Positions 27,833-38,136 of a stretch of DNA of 53,647 bases are shown here, one piece after another. Under the pieces are notes generated by a model. The model searched no databases. It was given only the letters and a program-made list of their open reading frames with translations, and was not told where the DNA came from. The stretch lies in NCBI GenBank assembly GCA_018401435.1, contig JAGYJW010000047.1:1-53647 (forward strand), in the 5' to 3' direction. Position numbers and translations under genes: made by a program. Within the stretch, counting starts at the first letter, position 1. Each line of letters opens with the position of its first letter. The stretch is from Deltaproteobacteria bacterium (GTDB lineage Bacteria; Myxococcota_A; UBA796; UBA2385).

Positions 27833-29032
27833 CCCCGCTGCTCTGCGCCCTGGCCGTGCTGCTGTCGGCCGGGGCCCGGCCGCCGACGCCGCCTGGATGG
27901 CGACCGGGGTGGAGAGCCGGCCGGATCTCACCGGTCGGCCCCAGCTCCGCATGGAGCAGCAGCTGGGCACCCACCTCCGCTTGAACGAGCGCTGGACCTT
28001 GGATGGTCAGGGCGCCTTGCGCGATCCCGCCGCCCCCGACGCGCCCCTCACGGGGGATCTGCTCGCCCTGTCGGCGACCCGCCAGGGCCCCCAATCCACC
28101 CTGCGCGCCGGAAGGCAGGTGCGCGTGGATCCGCGCGGGGCGCTGCACCTGGATGGGGTCAGCCTGGAGTGGCCCCGCGATGACCTGGCCCTCGCCCTGT
28201 GGTCGGGTCGGCTCTGGCATCCCGAGACCTGGCGGCCGGGCTCCACCTGGGTCGGCGGCCTGGGCCTGGACCACCGCCTGGCGCCCGGCCGCGATCTCAG
28301 CCTGGGGGCCGAGGCCCGGCTGGCGCCGCAGGGCGCGCAGACTCGGGTCTTTGGTGCATACGGGCTGCGGGGCGCCCGGGGGCAGGCCGGCCGGGCCCTG
28401 GGCCGAGCTTGCATTGGGTCGGAATCCTGGCAGCCGCCTGCAGCTGGGGGGGGATCTGCCCCTGTCGCGGTCCAACCTGGGCGCCGATCTGCGCTGGGAG
28501 GACCTGCCCGAAGACCTGCTGCCTGCGGCCCTGCGCAGCCCCATGGCCTGGCTGGCCCCCAGGGCTATGGCGCAGCGGCGGTGCGGGGCAGCCGGCGGCT
28601 GGGCCCCTGGCGCCTCTCTGCAGAGGGCGGCCCCACCCTGCACCGGCAGCAGCCCGGTGTCGAGACGGGGGGCATCGGGCGGCTGGCCGTGGGCCTCAAC
28701 GGCGGTAGGGGGCCCGATCTGGGCCTCGCGCTGGTTGGGGCGCGGCGGGGGCGGCGGCCCTGGTGGGCGCGGTGGTCGAGTCGGGCCTGGGCGGAGAAGG
28801 CCCTCGTTTGAATGCGGATCTGGGCTGCTACCGCTTGCAGGCGTCCACCGGCCCGGGGGCGACGGTCTGGGAGGCTCGGCTGCGCGCGGGCGCGCCCCTG
28901 GGGTCGGCTACCCCCCAACACAAGCTCCTTCTGCGGGCCGAGGTCGCCGGCGGGGTCGATCGGCTGCTGCAGCCCTTCGTGCGTGGCGGCGCCGTGTCGA
29001 AGGTCGCTTTAACCGCTGGAGGCCGTGGATGA
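27829..29032 (+). CDS. Putative outer-membrane beta-barrel of the cytochrome conduit (frameshifts)
   Basis: Starts MTPLLCALAVLLSAGA, a signal peptide. The rest lacks heme motifs and has alternating strand-like sequence with paired Arg/Asp and aromatic ends: LRMEQQLGTHLRLNERWTLD, STLRAGRQVRVDPRGALHLD, GVSLEWPRDDLALALWSGRL, GAEARLAPQGAQTRVFGAYG. That is the look of a barrel of about 400 residues, similar in place to the porins of porin-cytochrome complexes. The frame changes several times between 27890 and 28900. ATGA joins it to the cytochrome c7-like gene. Assignment as a porin rests on pattern and context. Confidence 0.55.
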
Positions 29033-29595
29033 CGCGCCGCCTGTCCATCCTGCTCCTCGGCCTTGGCTTGGGTTTGCTGGCCACCTCGGTGGCGGCGGAT
29101 CCACCGCTGGTGACGCCCTTGCCCTTTGACCACGCGCGGCACCGCCGCAGCCTGAAGAAGGTCGGCCTGGACTGCGTGGGCTGCCACCCGGTCGGCTGGG
29201 TCTCCGCGGCCGATGCGCCGCTGGTAGACCCCCTTCCCACGCCGCTGGAAGCCTGCCATGGCTGCCACCTCGGCACCTTGCCCGGCGCCCCCCGCCGGGT
29301 GGGCGGCAGCTGCGGCAGCTGCCACGCCGACCGCCCCAGCCTCATCCCCCAGAACCACGACGCTGCCTGGATTCAGGCCCATGGCGACAGCGCGGGCCCC
29401 GGGCCGCGACTGCAGCGACTACGGGCCCCGCCCGCGTGCGCTGCCACGATGACCGCGGTCCCCTGGCCATTCAGCCGCACGGACCCGGCTTTCGCGCCAC
29501 CCACGGCGTCGAGGCACGGGTGGACCCGCCCGGCAGCAGCCCACATCGGTGACAGCTGCACCGCCTGCCACCAGCGCGGGAGCCTGCCATGGTGA
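29029..29595 (+). CDS. Small periplasmic multiheme cytochrome (c7/c3-like)
   Basis: The N-terminus MTRRLSILLLGLGLGLLATS plus VAADPP is a signal peptide. The mature part PLVTPLPFDHARHRRSLKKV fits the His-ligand start of c3/c7-type cytochromes. CXXCH motifs are CVGCH, CHGCH, CGSCH and CTACH (near the end). Two further sites near 29415-29450 are damaged: CSDYG, where CSDCHG is expected, and TGCGCTGCCAC, one base short of a full motif. About 185 residues. It would carry electrons across the periplasm. It overlaps the next gene, whose ATG is at 29589. Confidence 0.7.
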   Translation: MTRRLSILLLGLGLGLLATSVAADPPLVTPLPFDHARHRRSLKKVGLDCVGCHPVGWVSAADAPLVDPLPTPLEACHGCHLGTLPGAPRRVGGSCGSCHADRPSLIPQNHDAAWIQAHGDSAGPGPRLQRLRAPPACAATMTAVPWPFSRTDPAFAPPTASRHGWTRPAAAHIGDSCTACHQRGSLPW

Positions 29596-29876
29596 GGCTT
29601 CCATTGGCCCTTCTGCTGCTCTTTGCCTTGTGTGGCTTGTCTGGACGAGGAGACCTGCGCGGAGGGGTCCCATGACCGAAGGTGCGCAGGGCCTGTGGGT
29701 CCCGCCGCCGAGCACGGGGCGGCCTGGGGGAGGCCGACTGCTGGGGCTGCCATGTCCAGCCCTTGCTGCACCGAAGCCTGCAGCCCCGACGTCGATCTGG
29801 CGAGATCCGCGCCGAGGTGGCCCAGAGCGGCCTGGCCGGCTGCGCCGCCCATGGCGACAACGGGGTCCGCCCATGA
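29589..29876 (+). CDS. Short heme-binding exported protein (frameshifted)
   Basis: ATG at 29589 gives MVRLPLALLLLFALCGLSG, a signal peptide or lipoprotein start. The frame then shifts near 29640 and 29700 to DCWGCHVQPLLHRSLQP and ends GCAAHGDNGVRP at 29876. The CWGCH site is intact; CAAH looks like CAACH minus one Cys codon. About 95 residues, overlapping its neighbours on both sides. It is probably a small diheme protein of the conduit operon. Confidence 0.5.
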
Positions 29877-30690
29877 CCGTGCCTCGCTTTCGAACGCGGT
29901 CCTGCTGGCGGTCTTGGTGGCGGTCCCCTGGCGTCGGCCCGGGCGGCGGCGGCAGCCCCATGGCGACCCGGCGGGTTGCGCGGCCTGCCACACGACCGAC
30001 CCCCAAGGCGGGCGGGGACCGGCAAGAAGCAGCGCCGGACCTGCGTGGCCTGCCACCCCACCGCCGATATCACCCGGTGGGCATCGCCCCTCCACCGTCT
30101 CGGTGGCGGCGGGCTTCCCCTCGAAAATGGGCTGCTGAGCTGCATCACCTGCCATGTAGAGCCAGCCCATGGCGGCGCAGCGGCGGTGCCAGCACCCTAC
30201 CATCGGGGGCCCTATGCCCGACCCGCGACCTCTGCTTTAAATGCCACGAGGAGGAGGGCTACCCAGCGGGCAAAACCCCCCACCAGCCCGCCGATCGCGC
30301 CTGCGCGGCCTGCCATGTTGCCCCGCCGGGTCCGGCGTCCTGCCCGAGCAGGCTCGGCTGCGCGCGGAGCCGTCTGCGCGGGCTGCCATGAGGGCCCGGT
30401 GCACACCGGCCTTTCGGCCACCTGCAGGCGCAGCGCCGCCTGGCGCGCGCCTGGCGCTCCCGGTGGATGGCAGCATCCAATGTTGGACCGCCACGACGTC
30501 ACAATCACGCCGCCCGATCGATCCTCCTGAATCTCTCCCTTTGTATCGGGCTTGCATGCGGCCGCCCGGGGGCTGGGCCCGGCTGCCCCCCGCAAAGGCG
30601 CGGAGCGCGGCCGCCCCCTTGCTCGCCCAGCCGGAGAGCGGCGCGGCCCCGCGGCCTGCCACGGGAGGGGGCCGACGCCTTGCCTGGATG
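29873..30690 (+). CDS. Multiheme c-type cytochrome (frameshifts)
   Basis: ATG at 29873 overlaps the preceding stop (ATGA) and starts MTVPRF, then SNAVLLAVLVAVP in the next frame, a signal peptide. CXXCH motifs follow: CAACH (near 29980), CVACH, CITCH, CFKCH, CAACH and CAGCH. Degraded sites are MLDRHDV (expected C-DCHDVH) near 30485 and TGTATCGGGCTTGCATG (expected CIGCH) near 30545. The end is uncertain; an in-frame TGA at 30528 may be caused by an indel, and the conserved pattern continues to about 30690 where the next lipoprotein starts. Confidence 0.6.
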
Positions 30691-32955
30691 CGCGCGGCGG
30701 CGGCCGCCCTGGCAATCAGCCTGGGGTCGGGCTGCTATGAGGCGCCTGCCCCCATGGCCGAGAAGGTCCGGCGACGGTGGTGGTGACCGTGTTGGCCGAC
30801 CGGGCGATCGCGGTACACGGCGCCTCGGATCTGCGCGCGCTGCCCGGCGGCGGCGCGGTGGTGCTGGACGGCCAGGGCGGGCGTCTGCTGCCTTTCGACG
30901 CCGCCTGGTCGCCCCTGACCCGGTGGCCCTTGCCCGCGCCCGCGGGCCATCCCGCGCGGCTGGCCGATGCCGCCGCGGGGGCTGTGGGTGGTGGACCCCG
31001 AGGCCCCTTGCGGCGCGTATCGGTGGCGGGGGAGCTGCTTCAGAGCCTCGTGCCCAGCCTCCCACCCGCCGCGGGCCAGCCACCCCATCGCCCTGCTGGA
31101 GCGGGGAGACGCGCTCTGGGTGGCGGACCGAGGGCTGGTTGCGGCGGCTGGATCGCGACAGTGGGCGCCTTCCGGAGAGTCCGCCCTCCCTCGGGACCAG
31201 GGCATGCGGCGATGGTCGTGGACCTCGTGCCGGGCCCGCCCGGCGGGCCCGCGGTCCTGGCCGTGGATGCGCTCTCGGCCGCGGTGCTCCAGCCTGGACG
31301 ACCGGCGAGGTCGTGGGTCGGGCCGGGCGCTATGGGCGATGGGCGGGCACCTTGGACCACCCCAAGAGCGCGGTGGCCCTGCGGGGGGCGCTGATCGTCG
31401 CCGACAGCAGCCTGGACGCCTTGCAGCTCTTCTGGCCGGGGAGCCTGGCGGCTTCGTTTTGTTGGCGGACGCAGACGCGCCCTGCGCCCCGACCACCCCC
31501 TGCCCTGCGGCCGGGCCCGGATGCAGACACGGTCCTGGTCCTCTCTGCATCTTCTGCGGGCGGCGCGGCTCCGGTGCTGGCCCTGGCACCCGCCAGCCTG
31601 GAAGCAGCGCGGAGCAGGCCTCCTGCGTCGTCTGCGCACCCAGCTGGGGCAGGCAGAGCACCCGTCGCGAGCCCCGAGGGGCTGCGGGCAATGCCATGAG
31701 ACGGACTCGTCCAGGATGGGCGCGCTGCCCTCGATCCGCGGGGATCCACCATCCGGTCGGTGCGGTGGCCGATCCCGCAGCCGGGCTGCCCCTGGACGGC
31801 GATGACCAGCTTCAATGCGCCACCTGTCACACCGCGCACGGTGACCCCGCATCGGGGGCTTCTTGCGCGAGGGGCCTGACCGACGACGCCCTCGTTGCCA
31901 CGCCGAGGATCCCACCGCGAGGCGCAAGCGGCCCAGGGCGGGGGGCGGGGCCACAAGAGCGGCGCCGGGCCGCCCTCGCCGCCCGGGGGCGCGGGCGCGG
32001 CTGCCTGGCCTGCCACAGCCCCCACGCCGCGTCGGGGCCCAAGCTGGCACGGGGGGACGAGGCCGCGGCGCGTGCCGGCTGCCATCCCGACCAGGTGGGC
32101 GGGGACGGCGACCACCCCATCGGCCTGGCCACCACCGCAGCCCCGGCAGCGCCCCCGCGCCCACTGCCACCAGCTGGTGGGCGGGGTGGCAAGAGCCTGC
32201 TCAAGAGCCCGGAGAGTGGGCAATGCAGCGGCTGTCGTGGCAGTCCCAGGCGGTCGCGAGAGGAGGCCACGCGGCCCTGAAGAAGGCCCAAGGACCCTGC
32301 CTGTCCTGTCACAGCCCCCACGACGCCGCCCGGCCCGATCTGCTGAAGCCTTGCTCAAGACAGCGCCGCCGATCCTGCGGGCTGCGCGCAATGTCATGCC
32401 GGGGTCGGGTCCGCCGGGCACCCCCTCAGGCCAACCCAGGATGGGATCACCCCAGCCTGACCTGTGAGCTGCCCGACGTGCACGATCCCAGCGAGACGCC
32501 CAGCTGCGCCAGCTGCCATGCGGAGCCCGCCGCGGCCGGCGGCTATGGCCAGGGGCCGGCGCGCCCCAGTTTGACCTGCCACCCGCCCACCCAGCGCGCC
32601 GGACCGCGCCAGCGGACGCGAGCCATCCCCGCGATGCGGCCTGCTTGTCTTGCCATGCGCCGGGGGGCCAGCGCCGGCGCCCACCGTGGCGGCGTGGACC
32701 CACCCCCAACCCCCTGTCTGCGGCGGATATGGGCGGTGGTCTGCCCTCTCGGGCTTGCGCCCTTTGACGCCACGGGGCAGCCGGCGGCAGTGCGGGGGAC
32801 GCTCACCTGCGCCTCTTGCCACGCAACCCATGGCCAGCGCCCGACGGGCCGACCACCTGCGCCTCCCGGGCTGGAAGGCCGCCTGCTCCGCCTGCCATGG
32901 GCCCGACGCCTTGCTGCTCTACCGCAGCTTCCACCGTCAGGAGGCCCGGCAATGA
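30688..32955 (+). CDS. NHL-type propeller lipoprotein followed by multiheme cytochrome domain (frameshifts; may be two genes)
   Basis: ATG at 30688 begins MRAAAAALAISLGSGCYEAP, lipobox GSGC. The first 300 residues have repeated propeller blades (AVHGASDLRALPGGGAVVLD, DHPKSAVALRGALIVADSSL). From about 31690 the sequence is a multiheme cytochrome: CGQCH, CATCH, CLACH, CLSCH, CAQCH, CASCH, CASCH and CSACH, with several damaged sites between (for example CSGCRG near 32232). The frame changes many times, so I cannot tell whether a stop and new start lie near 31600. It ends at 32955, overlapping the next ATG. Propeller-multiheme combinations are found in extracellular electron transfer loci; that role is inferred. 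Confidence 0.55.
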
Positions 32956-33724
32956 CGCCAACGCTTCGCACCCTCATCCTCGCCCTCTCTGCATTTGCCA
33001 TCGGCTTCGTGCTGGTGGCGGGTTTGGGGGCTTCGCTGCGCTTCCTCTACGTCGCGTGGCAACACGGGGGCCTCTGGTGTTTCAAGGTCTTCGACAACTC
33101 ATCCAGCGCAGCGTCTCCCACCTTGCGGCCCGCCCCCTCATATGGGTGGTGTCATCGGCGCGCTGGTGCTGGGCTGCGCCGGCCGTCGGGGACGACGTCT
33201 TCACCTATCTGTGGGCCGATGACCGCTTCTGCGACGACTGCCATGTGCACGACTATGCCAACGAGGCCTTCACCCGCTCGCCCAGTGGGCATGACGACCT
33301 GCCACGACTGCCTGGTGCCCATTCGGCACTATCCCGAAACCTCTGGGTGATGGTCTTCGACCGGGCCCCAGGGGCCGAGACATCGACGTGCCCCATGTTG
33401 CCAACGAGGTCTGCGAGGACTGCCACAGCCGGTCGGGGCGGCCCACGCTGTCGGGGCCCCTCCCCGACGCCTTGCGGGCCCAGGTGGTGAAGATCGACGA
33501 CAGCAGCTCGCACCGGGCCCACCTCGACGCCAGGCGGGCGAGCAGGGGCCCCATCACCTGCATGAGCTGCCACGGCAGCGCCCTAACCGCGCCCACCAGT
33601 TCCGCACCGACACGGACACCTGCTTGATTGTCACAGCGGACATGCTGCCCGGTAAGCACCAGGCCGGCGCATTGCCCTGTCGGGAGTGCCACTTTGGGCT
33701 TCGCCGGGCAGGCCCCCGCTCCCT
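32952..33724 (+). CDS. NapC/NirT-like membrane-anchored multiheme cytochrome (frameshifts)
   Basis: ATG at 32952 begins MTPTLRTLILALSAFAIGFV, an uncleaved N-terminal anchor, with a second hydrophobic segment near 33130. Heme sites: FCDDCHVHDYANEAF, a CHDC-LVPIRHYPE site missing its His codon, VCEDCHS, TCMSCHG, a CLDCHSGHAA site interrupted near 33625, and PCRECHF. The spacing and the CH..H.YANEAFTRSPHG pattern match tetra/pentaheme NapC/NirT/NrfH-type quinol dehydrogenases of the inner membrane. It is the last gene of the operon and would feed quinol electrons to the periplasmic cytochromes. The exact stop is uncertain (33724 to 33821). Confidence 0.66.
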
Positions 33725-33739
33725 GAGGCGGCGGCCTCT

Positions 33740-36052
33740 GTCGGCCCAGACTCAGGGGCGGAGTAGCTGCTGGTGGATCCGCCCATGTCTTGCACGCCGT
33801 CAATCAGCAGCTGGGCCATAGTCGAAGTTGGGCCCAGGCCCCGGGGTCCTTCTGATAGAGGCTGGTAGTTGAAGGCCGCCTTCATCAGGGCGGGGGTCAG
33901 GCGCTGAAGCTGGAGGTCTCGCCGGGGTCGCAGGCCCCGTCCGCATCGCTATCGACAAACCAGTAGGGTAGGCGTCGCCGTTGTAGCAGATGGCCGCGGC
34001 GGCCTGCATTTGGAAGAGCAGGTCGGCGGCGATGTCGGCCAGCTCGTCGCGCAGGGGCTCCCGTGGCGTTGCCGTCGCCGTCGTGATCCCCTGGCGGTTG
34101 CGGATGTCGCCGTAGCTCGGTCGCCGTGGTGTGGCAGACGGTGGTAGTCGAAGTTTCCACCGGAGAGAAGCTGTGGTCGGTGTTCACCGGGTCGTGGCAA
34201 TCCGTGCAGTCGCTGCCCGGAGTGGGTGGTCCAGGCCGCCGCATAGGTCTTGCCCGTGTATTCATAGCCCACCTGGGCGTCCGTCGCCACCACCGATGCG
34301 GCAGGCAGGTAGTGCACATTGATGAAGCGAAGCGCCCCGAAGCGATGCTGCTGTCCACCGATGCCTTGATGCCCGGCCGCTGTGGGGTGCCGCAGAGGTT
34401 GGACGGGCTGCCGGGGTCCGACAGCGTGATGCCGCTGGGGAGCACCTGGTTCACGGTGGTCAAGGTGCTCAGGCCGGATCGTGTCGGCAGGTCTCACACT
34501 CCAGCCCGTTGTCCGGCGCCACGTCGTTGCGTCCCCTCCATATTCAAATAGAGTGCAGACCTTCGGCGCCGCCATGGCACTTGAGCAGGTCGCCGAGACG
34601 GCCTCGTGGCTGTCCCAGTAGCGGGCGGCCTGGCCCGCTCCGTTGAAGTGGCCCGGATCGTTGCGGTCGAAGCTGGACAGATCCGCGGGGGCGCTGCGCG
34701 CGCTTGATGTCCTGAGCGCATCGTCAGCAGCTGGATCGGTATTTTGCATTGTGCGTAGCTGCCGGGATCGGTGGCCATCTGGTAGTTGTGGTCGCACGCA
34801 CCGGGCGCGGCGTCCAGGACGCCCAGGCGTTGGCATAGGCGGCCTCGGCGGCCGACAGCTCCCATCGGCGTCGGTGTCGGTGAACCAGTAGGGGTAGGAC
34901 GGCCGCGTCATAGCAGAGCTTGCCCAGCCCCTGTTCCGATGCAGGTTGGATGGCCGCGAGCAGGCTGCCCCGCAGGCCGCGGATCTCCTGGTAGATGCCC
35001 TCGGTCAGGTTGCCGTCGCCGTCGTGTCCCGCCCGGCTGAGGCGACCATGCGGATGCCGCGCAGGTCTTCCACATCGGTCACGCCCGCGTGGCACTCGGC
35101 GCAGCTGTCAACCTGCACCCTCCAGGCTGTGGGGGTCGTGGCATTTCGACGCAGCTGTCCTGGCCCTGGACATGGCGGAAGCGCCAATCGTAGACCTGGG
35201 CCCGAATACTGGTAGCCGCCTTCGACCTCGCCCGCGAAGATGGTGGCTGCGGCAGGGTAGTAGTGGATGTTGTTGAAGGACAGCTCTGCGCTCACCGTAT
35301 CGGGCGCGTCCGTGAGCCCTGCGGCTGCGATGGCCTCGTCCACGGTGGCGCCCGACGACCGGCCCTGGTGGCAGGTGGCGCAGCGGGCCTCGGGCCCGAG
35401 GTGGTCGATGGTGGTGCCCGGGGAAGGTGACGGTGGAGAGGGCCTCTGCCGCGCCGTTGTGGCAGGTCTCGCAGTCGATCACCGAGTCGGTGGCGGCCGC
35501 CGCCTCGACCGAGCCCGCGGCGCTGCCATCGGCCCCCAAGAAGTCCAGGAAGCCCCGCCTTGCTGTGGCATTGTGCGCGGGTGTCGGCACCGCTCCTCCC
35601 GTCCCATGGCGAAGCCTCTGCGCTGCGATCGGCGTGCGCTGATCAGCCATTCTATAGTGGGGATGTCCGACCAACATAAAGGCCGATGGTGCCCGTGGCG
35701 GTCGAGTCCAACCCCGTCGCGGTGATCAGGCCTCGCCGTCGCTGACCCCGGTGACCAGGCCGGCGCTGTCCACGACGAGCACCTCGGGCGCCGAGCTGCT
35801 CAATCGTAGCTGGCGTCCGTGGCGTTCAAAGGTCACGGCGGTGAGCTGCAGGGTCTCACCTGGGGCCAACGAGTGCCCCCGTCACCACCACCAGCGCGTC
35901 GGCGTCGGCGTCGGTGTCGGTGTCGGCGTCGGTGTCGGCGTCGTGTCCGTGTCGGCGTCGCCATCCGTCCCAGCGCCGGGTGTGTTCCGCCTTTGCCATT
36001 GCAGGCGAGGCTGAGCAGGGAGGCGAGCACGATAAAGGGGGAGGCGACGCAT
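33740..36052 (-). CDS. Large polyheme cytochrome lipoprotein with Thr-Asp spacer and BIG2 domain (many frameshifts)
   Basis: The ATG at 36052 starts MRRLP; after a frame change in a C run comes FIVLASLLSLACNGKGG, lipobox LSLAC. A Thr/Ala-Asp spacer follows (35895-35963), then a BIG2-like Ig domain (PGETLQLTAVTFERHGRQLR, VVDSAGLVTGVSDGEA, TATGLDSTATGTIGLYV). The main part repeats a module found in Geobacter/Anaeromyxobacter-type polyheme cytochromes: CETCHNGAAEAL, FNNIHYYPAAATIFAGEVEG, GYQYSG, CAECHAGV, HDGDGNLTEGIYQEIRGL, WFTDTDADG and a DPGSYAHN-like stretch, then again FINVHYLPAASVVAT, GYEYTGKTYAA, CTDCHDP and MKAAFNYQ. It has at least eight CXXCH and two Asp-rich calcium-like loops. It is convergent with the cytochrome operon and is probably surface-exposed. 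Confidence 0.66.
35895..35963. repeat. Hexanucleotide-type repeat (Thr/Ala-Asp spacer)
   Basis: GTCGGC/GTCGGT units repeat across about 65 bp inside the polyheme lipoprotein gene, the same composition as the repeat at 21623-21714. Two single-base departures (CGTGTCC) change the frame. Confidence 0.75.
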
Positions 36053-36099
36053 CGGCAGTTGTCCGGTTGGGCGGGCCCGCCGATTATGACATCCCGTGC

Positions 36100-38068
36100 G
36101 GCCGCCTCGGAGCAAATCAGCCGGATTGCGATCTGGGTCGTCGCCGGGCCTTCCCGCTCCTCCCCCTTTGCCCCGCGCCGCCCTCCCCGCGCGGATCGGG
36201 CCCCCTCCTCCAGTTCAAGGGTCTTCAAGGGCGGGCGCCCGCAATCAGTCTCCAGCCACGGCTCGGGTCCCCCCATGCTGGTCGCCATCATCGACATCGG
36301 GTGCTCCCGCCCTCGTCGCGCCTCTTCCCAGGGCCCGTGCGGGCCCGTTCTGGTGTTGTGGATCGCGCATCCGTCAAGCGCCCCCCTGGGTAGCCCATCG
36401 TGCTGCTGCTCAAAGCGCCCGCCTTCGATTGGGCGCGGCGACCGGCCGACCGCTCCTGTCTCGTGCGGTGGTGCCGCGTTCTCGACAGGGGTGCTCGCTC
36501 GCCTATCCACGACAGCCATCCAGCCCTCGTCACTGCCCTCCCCCCGACGGCCGCAGCACCCGCGTTGCCGCGGCCTGGGTGACGGTTAGCCCGTGTGTCC
36601 ATCGATCGTGCGCGCCCCCATCGGCGACCCGGAGGTGGCCACCTCGTCTCACATCCACCTTTCGCGTTCTCGTCCACGGGTCCGCCGCGTGCGAGCGCCC
36701 GGCCATCACCGCGACCGCCCCGCGCTGGGTGGAGCGATGACCGAGATCGGCGCGCCCCCCCGTCAAAGCCCGTTCAGCCGCCGCAAGGGCACCGTCCTGA
36801 CCCTACCTTGGCGTGGCCGGGCCGTAGACCCCGATCACCTGGGGCGGCGGTGGTGGTCATCCCGTCGGGCACCCGCTTCGGCTGGACCAGCTCGCCGCGC
36901 CATCATCCCGGCGCGGGGGGGGATCCACGGTCTTGGTGCGCAACGCATCCGCTCCCGTTTTCGCGTTCGGCCTTCCGCTGCTCTCGGCCAGACGCCGCTT
37001 CCGCGCCTCCTTGCGGGGTCGGCGTCTTCTTCTGCCGTTCCGGATCGCTTGCCGAACACGTGCCAAAGCTGGTCATGCGGTCCTTCGTGACCTCCATGCT
37101 CGGTGGCCGTCTGGGCCTCGGGCGTCGTCTCTTCCTGCGCCGCAATGAGCTGGGTCCGCCGCCTCTGCGGCCCCTCACGCCCGAGCCCGGGCGAGCTCGT
37201 CGCCGGGATCGCGGGTTCTGTGGCTGCCGCCTGCGTCGGCAGCGTGGTCGGGCCCATCATCGCGCCGCGTCTCGCACCGCCCGATCTCGTTGTACCCCCT
37301 GCAATCGGCCGCGTCCAGCGTCGTGCGGGGACCGCGGAGGGCAACCGCCCGTCCGTCTGTCGTGATGTGCTTCGCCGACGGGAGAAAACAAGAGGTGGCC
37401 GCGTAGGGTCGGTCGGCCTGGACCACCGGAAAACCCCGGCTGTCGCAGCCTCTCTGCTGTCGGCTGGGTGTCCATGGCGCGAGCGCGACCCCGCCACCGC
37501 GGCGGGTCGATGCGCGTGCCCGCCACGGGGAGAACGGTCCGGCGGCGGCCACCTGGGCCTCGGTCCGCCTCCGAGGCGAGGTCGCCTGGGCCGTGTTCCG
37601 ATCTTCGTGCCGGCCACTCCGGAGGCCCTGCTGGACCCCGGCGTGTGTTTGCCCGGTTTGCCTCCGCCCGTCACACGGCGTGGGACCCGGGCCGCTGAGC
37701 GTTTACGCTGCATCGGCCTCTCGCTGCCCATTGGTGCGCCAACGGGGCGTGCGGCGGTCCCACGCCGCCCGCCGCCCCGGGCCGGGAACCGGGGCCCCTG
37801 TCGCGCCCGCTCCCCCGGCCATGGCGCCGGCGCTTCTCGCCAAGCGTCCTCTGCGCCGCCGCCGCGGCAGCTGGTTCGGGCCCCGCCTCTCACCGCCCGG
37901 TCTGTCCGTTCGTCTTTTTCTGATGGAGGAGGGCGCTGTCCTCCCCATATCGGCCACAACATGCGGCCTCCCCTCCTGCGCCGCTTGATGAGCGGCGGCC
38001 TCCGGCGCCTCTGGAGGGTGAGGTCGCCGGTCAAGTGTCCGCTGATGGTCCCCGATTTGACCGGTGCC
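36100..38068 (-). mobile_element. IS66-family element, degraded (copy A)
   Basis: Reading leftwards from 38068: a leader beginning GGCACCGGTCAAATCGGGG; a TnpA-like region (GCAAACACACGCCGG to about 37500) that aligns with the element at 50.3 kb; a TnpB remnant near 37380-37500 (GGCCACCTCTTGTTTTC, the 'GHLFVF' site); then TnpC with KRSERQKKTP (interrupted) and ALRTKTVDHP near 36900-37110, and DENAKGGCE near 36660. All parts are in shifting frames, so no transposase is functional. The leftward end is not defined by a visible repeat; 36100 is a guess set by the start of the polyheme gene. No target duplication was recognised. Confidence 0.6.
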
Positions 38069-38136
38069 CCCGCCACAACGGGGGCCCCGCGCCGCCAGCC
38101 GGGATAGGGGCCCGACCCTCGACCCCCTGGAGCCCC

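Noticed and set aside
30528..30530. In-frame TGA in a cytochrome as another selenocysteine codon
   Set aside because: The surrounding frame is already shifted relative to the heme motifs, so the TGA is better explained by an indel; no family Sec position matches.
29976..30530. Separate small gene starting MRGLPHDRPP
   Set aside because: It starts inside the multiheme gene, and its first residues are the out-of-frame version of the CAACH site.
36835..38076. 413-codon minus-strand frame as a novel Arg-rich protein
   Set aside because: It is a chance frame across the IS66 leader, TnpA, TnpB and TnpC remnants, which align with other copies in different frames.
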